From: Terriglobia bacterium
GTDB taxonomy: Bacteria; Acidobacteriota; Terriglobia; Terriglobales; Acidobacteriaceae
Direction: 5' to 3'
Length of the DNA: 64,000 nt
Assembly: GCA_020073665.1 (NCBI GenBank)
Contig: JAIQEU010000011.1
Coordinates: 185,927 to 249,926, forward strand
The notes beneath the pieces are model-generated. The model saw nothing but the letters and a program-made list of their open reading frames with translations, had not been told where the DNA came from and did not search any database. Every line of letters begins with the position of its first letter. Within the stretch, counting starts at the first letter, position 1. Below, piece by piece: positions 60,887 through 64,000 of the stretch. A program made the position numbers and the translations under genes.

Positions 60887-62218
60887 CTACTTGGCCTCGC
60901 GGCTGTCAAACATGAATACCAGTCCTGCCGTCACGGTGTTCTGCGCGAGGGCCTGGGAATTGCTGCCCTTCAGAAACGTCGGCTCATTCGACATGTCGCG
61001 TCTAAATTCAAGCCGGCTCATGATGTGGCCTGCGATCATGCGCTGGAAGGTTCCGGTGATTCCGTTGAAATGCTGCGCCGTGCCGGTGGTAAATCCATTG
61101 GGGTCGTCGTAGTACTCGTAGCGGGTTACGAAGGCACATTTCTCGTTGAAAGCATATTTGACGTAACCTGCGGCCCCGGTCCAGAAGACCGGACGTGCCA
61201 CCCCGGGCATCCTGTCTCCGCGCCCGTAATCGGTATTCACCGTGAAGGAGAGTCGGCTGTTTGGTGCATAGGTCACCACCGTGTCCCACAGTTGGCGCCA
61301 GCTTGAGTTGTTGTTGGCCTGCTCGGGGCCGGCCATGTAGTTCTGGGTAAGGCTGATTTTCCTGTTGGGATTCCAGCCGAAACCCATGCCATAGGTTTTG
61401 CCGGTATTGTTGTCAATTACGTTGTTCCAGCCGTTCACCAGGAAACCGGAGAGCGAGTACTTGTCGTTGAACGCGTACTTAGCGCGCAAACCGTAATGAA
61501 AGTACGGAATTGCGTAGGAGAAGAGAAGGCCGCGGGAGTAGTTCAGGTCGTCCTTGGTTTCGATTACTTCCGCGCCGTGCGGCGTAACGAACTTTCCGGC
61601 ATCGATCTGAAGACCCTTGCCGACCGGCGCGACATACGAAAAGTATGCCTCTTTCAAGTACTGATCAAACCCCAGCCCTCCCGGATCGCTTCCATTTACT
61701 GCATTTATGGCCTGCCCGAATCCGAGTGCAATGTGATATCCGGTCCTGCTATTGGTAAGGTCGGGCGTTTTATCGACGACCAGTTCAACCAGGTTAAGCG
61801 CGAACTGGTTTGAAGCGGCGTCGAAGCTGCGGAACGCGCTGGTGCGCGATGCAGGCTGGTTGGAATTGTAGTTGTAATACATGTCCACGAAGCCACTCAG
61901 CGATATGGGACCGAGCAGGCTGGTGATCGATGTACCAGGCGACGGGTTCGCCGGCGTAGTAGTCACGGCATTCGACTGCTCCACCGCTGTCATTGCCGGG
62001 GCTGCACTGCCGGACGGCACGCTTCTGCTCTGCCTGAGAGCAGCGAGTTCGCCGCGCAGGTCGGTGACCTCTTTTTCAAGCTCTTGGACGCGCTGCGACA
62101 TAGTCGCGGGAGCCTCCTCAACTGCGTTGGTTTGTCCCTGTGAGTAACACAGCGGAACTGAGCCAAATGCCAAGCCAAATCCAAGTATGGCCACGACCAG
62201 CCGGCAAGCACGCTTCAT
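60887..62218 (-). CDS. outer-membrane beta-barrel porin with coiled-coil N-terminus
   Basis: A 443-residue exported protein with a signal peptide (MKRACRLVVAILGFGLAFGS). A short heptad coiled coil (MSQRVQELEKEVTDLRGELA) is followed by an Ala/Pro-rich linker. A long series of amphipathic strands comes next (SGFVDMYYNYNSNQ, YHIALGFGQAIN, GRKISLTQNY-like) and the protein ends in VTAGLVFMFDSREAK. This is the BBP2/DUF1597 porin type. It precedes amtB on the same strand with a 219-bp gap, suggesting an ammonium- or nitrogen-responsive outer-membrane channel. The substrate is not evident. Its promoter region holds a possible sigma-54 site. Confidence 0.87.
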   Translation of the reverse strand: MKRACRLVVAILGFGLAFGSVPLCYSQGQTNAVEEAPATMSQRVQELEKEVTDLRGELAALRQSRSVPSGSAAPAMTAVEQSNAVTTTPANPSPGTSITSLLGPISLSGFVDMYYNYNSNQPASRTSAFRSFDAASNQFALNLVELVVDKTPDLTNSRTGYHIALGFGQAINAVNGSDPGGLGFDQYLKEAYFSYVAPVGKGLQIDAGKFVTPHGAEVIETKDDLNYSRGLLFSYAIPYFHYGLRAKYAFNDKYSLSGFLVNGWNNVIDNNTGKTYGMGFGWNPNRKISLTQNYMAGPEQANNNSSWRQLWDTVVTYAPNSRLSFTVNTDYGRGDRMPGVARPVFWTGAAGYVKYAFNEKCAFVTRYEYYDDPNGFTTGTAQHFNGITGTFQRMIAGHIMSRLEFRRDMSNEPTFLKGSNSQALAQNTVTAGLVFMFDSREAK

Positions 62219-62676
62219 AAAAACGCTCGCTTTCTCCCCCCGTGCCGCATTCACTCACCCCTGATGAACCTGCGGCTGCGTGACCAGTGAGCGCACTCTA
62301 GCGAAGGAAGCGAATCGCAGTCCAACGCATAATTCTTCTCGCAGCTATCGAAAATACTTTGAAAAATTCAATCTATGGAGGGCATAAAGAACATTTATCG
62401 CTGAAAATGCTTTCGGTCAGATTGGATGCGCTGTGAAGTGCGCGAATTGAGAACCAGCATCAGAACAGATCGCTCGATAGGGTGCCGCAGAAATGAAAGA
62501 TGATCAAGTTGCCGGCATGCCAGGAACCTTTTGCCCGGCGGGAATGGTACGAACAGTTTGACATTCGCGAGGAGAGCCCCAATTTTGTACACTGATTCCT
62601 GAGGCGACGTAAATGTCTGTGATTGAGGCGGCAACGATGATCGTCCCGACCATGGTAAACTGAACTTCCGCACGCC
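62219..62676. other. intergenic region between porin and tRNA-Ser
   Basis: In 458 bp I see no credible protein-coding frame; a 92-codon minus-strand frame at 62395-62673 has no ribosome-binding site and no recognisable character. The stretch must contain the leftward porin promoter and the rightward tRNA promoter. Apart from the weak sigma-54-like site at 62309-62324 I can support no element. Confidence 0.6.
62309..62324 (-). promoter_or_regulatory. possible sigma-54 promoter of the porin-amtB operon
   Basis: On the minus strand TGGACTGCGATTCGCT carries GG and GC separated by ten bases, the invariant spacing of sigma-54 promoters, about 90 bp before the porin start. The flanking bases deviate from TGGCAC-N5-TTGCA (TGGACT and TCGCT), so it is weak evidence. 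Confidence 0.3.
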
Positions 62677-62770
<94 letters not shown>

Positions 62771-62848
62771 GATGTTTTGAATCCCGCACTGTTAAACCAC
62801 GAAGAGGATCACTATTTGAGCTTGCGGTAACGCGGTCGAGGTGAATCG

Positions 62849-62944
62849 ATGATTCACATCACGCGACGGAAGTTCATCGCCCTGGCCGCATCACCCTCTC
62901 CGCACCTCGAACGAACAGGCGTTCATGGGGGGATCTACCCTTAG
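62849..62944 (+). CDS. short open reading frame with Tat-like signal (possible remnant)
   Basis: A 31-codon frame directly after the tRNA region. It starts at ATG 62849 with an excellent GAGGTGA ribosome-binding site five to six nucleotides upstream and reads MIHITRRKFIALAAS..., a twin-arginine export motif with the beginning of a hydrophobic segment, then becomes Pro/His-rich and ends at TAG. Complete Tat proteins of acidobacteria often start like this, so it is probably the surviving 5' end of a deleted or frameshifted gene beside a tRNA, a frequent integration site. A functional micropeptide cannot be excluded. Confidence 0.4.
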   Translation: MIHITRRKFIALAASPSPHLERTGVHGGIYP

Positions 62945-63009
62945 ATTTTGTGACAACTTCAGGGTGGCGCTTGGGAACTTGGTTTGAAAAGGCCTGACGG
63001 CCGGTGCTC

Positions 63010-64000
63010 TCAGTTTCCGCCTCCTGGGGACCTTGTCTCTATGTTTCCCAATTCAGGTTGGCGGCTGGCCAGCGAAGTGTGGCGGCGCAACACCACCGCC
63101 AGTTCCGGTGCATGCTCTTCCAACTCGGGATTCGCCCTCTCAGGAACAGTCACCTTCTCCCAGTTTCCTGACGCCAGGAATTCATCGAAAGCTACCTCGA
63201 CTGGTACCCCAGTGCGTTTGGACACACGGACGAAAAAGAGGCCGTCCGAATCGCTGAAGGCCATCTCCTTGCCGATACGCAGGGCGGCACCACGGATCGG
63301 TATTCCAGATTCGTCGGCAACGCGCCCGCGAATAATGTACTTGGGGATAGTCATGGCGGCCGGCGTCTGCTGGTGCCTTTGGCTGCGCAGCATCAGGGTA
63401 TTGCCCCAGGCGGTGTAGCGGACCTTGCCGTCGGCACCCACAGCAGTTCCGCCGTTCAATTCAACATTGCCGAAAGGCCGGAAACGAATATTGACCACTG
63501 CTGCCTGGGTGAAGGGCTTCGCGGGCATATAGGGTACATAAATAGTCTGGTATTCGAGCCCCACGCTGAGCCGGTTCCCGATCAGGTTTCCGCCGAAAGA
63601 AACGGTCGTGTTGCCATCGCCGCGAGTGACGAACTGTGCGAGTTCCAGCCGGGGAGAAACGTACTCCCGAAACGTTGTAATCAGGCTATTGGTAGAAGTC
63701 TGACTGCCGGCAGCCCTGCTTTGTAACCAGTTCAAGTCGACCTCTCCCCAGGTGCGGATCTTGCGGCCGCCGGAGAGCGAGAAAGCGTTGCTACGATTGT
63801 TCTGAGCCGTAGAGGTAAATATCGCCGCGCTGCCACGAAAATGACGGTCATTCCAATTCAGGCTGGCCGAATCCATTGTAGCCGCAGGCAGCGTGCTGTT
63901 CTTCAGGACCAGCCCGTTCAGTTTCATGTGGCTGAAATCGGTGGTAATCCTCGACGACGGCTTCCAGTTGATCGCGATATTCCCGCCCAGCGGCTCGGAG
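63010..64000 (-). CDS. outer-membrane/secreted protein with C-terminal carboxypeptidase-regulatory-like domain (N-terminus outside window)
   Basis: The minus-strand frame runs from the window edge to a stop at 63010, giving 330 visible residues of a larger protein. The visible N-terminal part is made of alternating amphipathic strands (INWKPSSRITTDFSHMKLNG, SLSVGLEYQ-like), as in an outer-membrane barrel or beta-rich repeat protein. Residues near the end contain KYIIRGRVADESGIPIRGAAL ... SDGLFFVRV, a carboxypeptidase-regulatory-like or SD-repeat sandwich. The final 40 residues are polar. It may be an usher- or adhesin-like surface protein, but its main domain lies outside the window. Confidence 0.72.
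   Translation of the reverse strand, partial: SEPLGGNIAINWKPSSRITTDFSHMKLNGLVLKNSTLPAATMDSASLNWNDRHFRGSAAIFTSTAQNNRSNAFSLSGGRKIRTWGEVDLNWLQSRAAGSQTSTNSLITTFREYVSPRLELAQFVTRGDGNTTVSFGGNLIGNRLSVGLEYQTIYVPYMPAKPFTQAAVVNIRFRPFGNVELNGGTAVGADGKVRYTAWGNTLMLRSQRHQQTPAAMTIPKYIIRGRVADESGIPIRGAALRIGKEMAFSDSDGLFFVRVSKRTGVPVEVAFDEFLASGNWEKVTVPERANPELEEHAPELAVVLRRHTSLASRQPELGNIETRSPGGGN

Noticed and set aside
62395..62673. A 92-codon minus-strand frame between the porin and the tRNA
   Set aside because: No ribosome-binding site, unconvincing composition, and it would start a few bases from the tRNA.

Overview
The window looks like chromosomal DNA of a Gram-negative acidobacterium (Acidobacteriota, probably Terriglobia). 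This is an inference from moderately high G+C, a KDO gene and outer-membrane proteins, the PASTA / rsmB-fmt-def-aroC neighbourhood, and many secreted proteins of acidobacterial style. About 55 genes are packed densely on both strands. I see no phage, integrase, transposase or CRISPR array. One tRNA (Ser, anticodon GCT) lies near the right end.

Layout. 1-3.7 kb: a CPA2-type cation/proton antiporter cut by the window edge, its coupled membrane-anchored partner, an FAD-dependent halogenase-like enzyme and a small membrane protein. 4-9.7 kb: kdsB, an M48 protease, then a complete GDP-mannose route on the minus strand (mannose-6-phosphate isomerase, GDP-mannose pyrophosphorylase, phosphohexomutase). 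9.8-16 kb: coaD coupled to an aspartate-type aminotransferase, recA, and a large ADP-forming acyl-CoA synthetase fused to a GNAT acetyltransferase. 16-31 kb: two very small secreted or membrane proteins, purM, a double-length ThyX, a secreted LolA-like protein, a second antiporter, fabG, GNAT, dienelactone hydrolase, an XRE regulator, purH, a TPR protein and a class A penicillin-binding protein. 32-41 kb: class III aminotransferase, recQ, PASTA protein, a lower-G+C orphan, rsmB, fmt, def, aroC. 41-45 kb: signalling genes (NarL-type kinase and regulator, diguanylate cyclase, CheB remnant, receiver protein). 45-55 kb: three putative secreted zinc peptidases, a SpoIIE-type phosphatase, a SurA-like isomerase, a YhaM-type nuclease, a glycine-zipper lipoprotein and a HAD hydrolase. 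56-62 kb: a nitrogen module, porin - amtB - glnK - glnD. 62.7-64 kb: tRNA-Ser, a Tat-signal stub and the C-terminus of an outer-membrane or secreted protein.

The most striking signal is not a gene. At least ten intergenic gaps contain degenerate tandem repeats with a strict 7-nt period, and one has an 8-nt period. Each locus has its own word. Several carry a second array in inverted orientation, so the transcript can fold into a long hairpin, and several touch start or stop codons. Two other intergenic repeat families are also present: TTGTCATCCC...GGGATGACAA, and GCCGGCG hairpins at 3' gene ends. The second notable observation is the tandem-duplicated ThyX, whose canonical active-site signature appears to be divided between its two halves.
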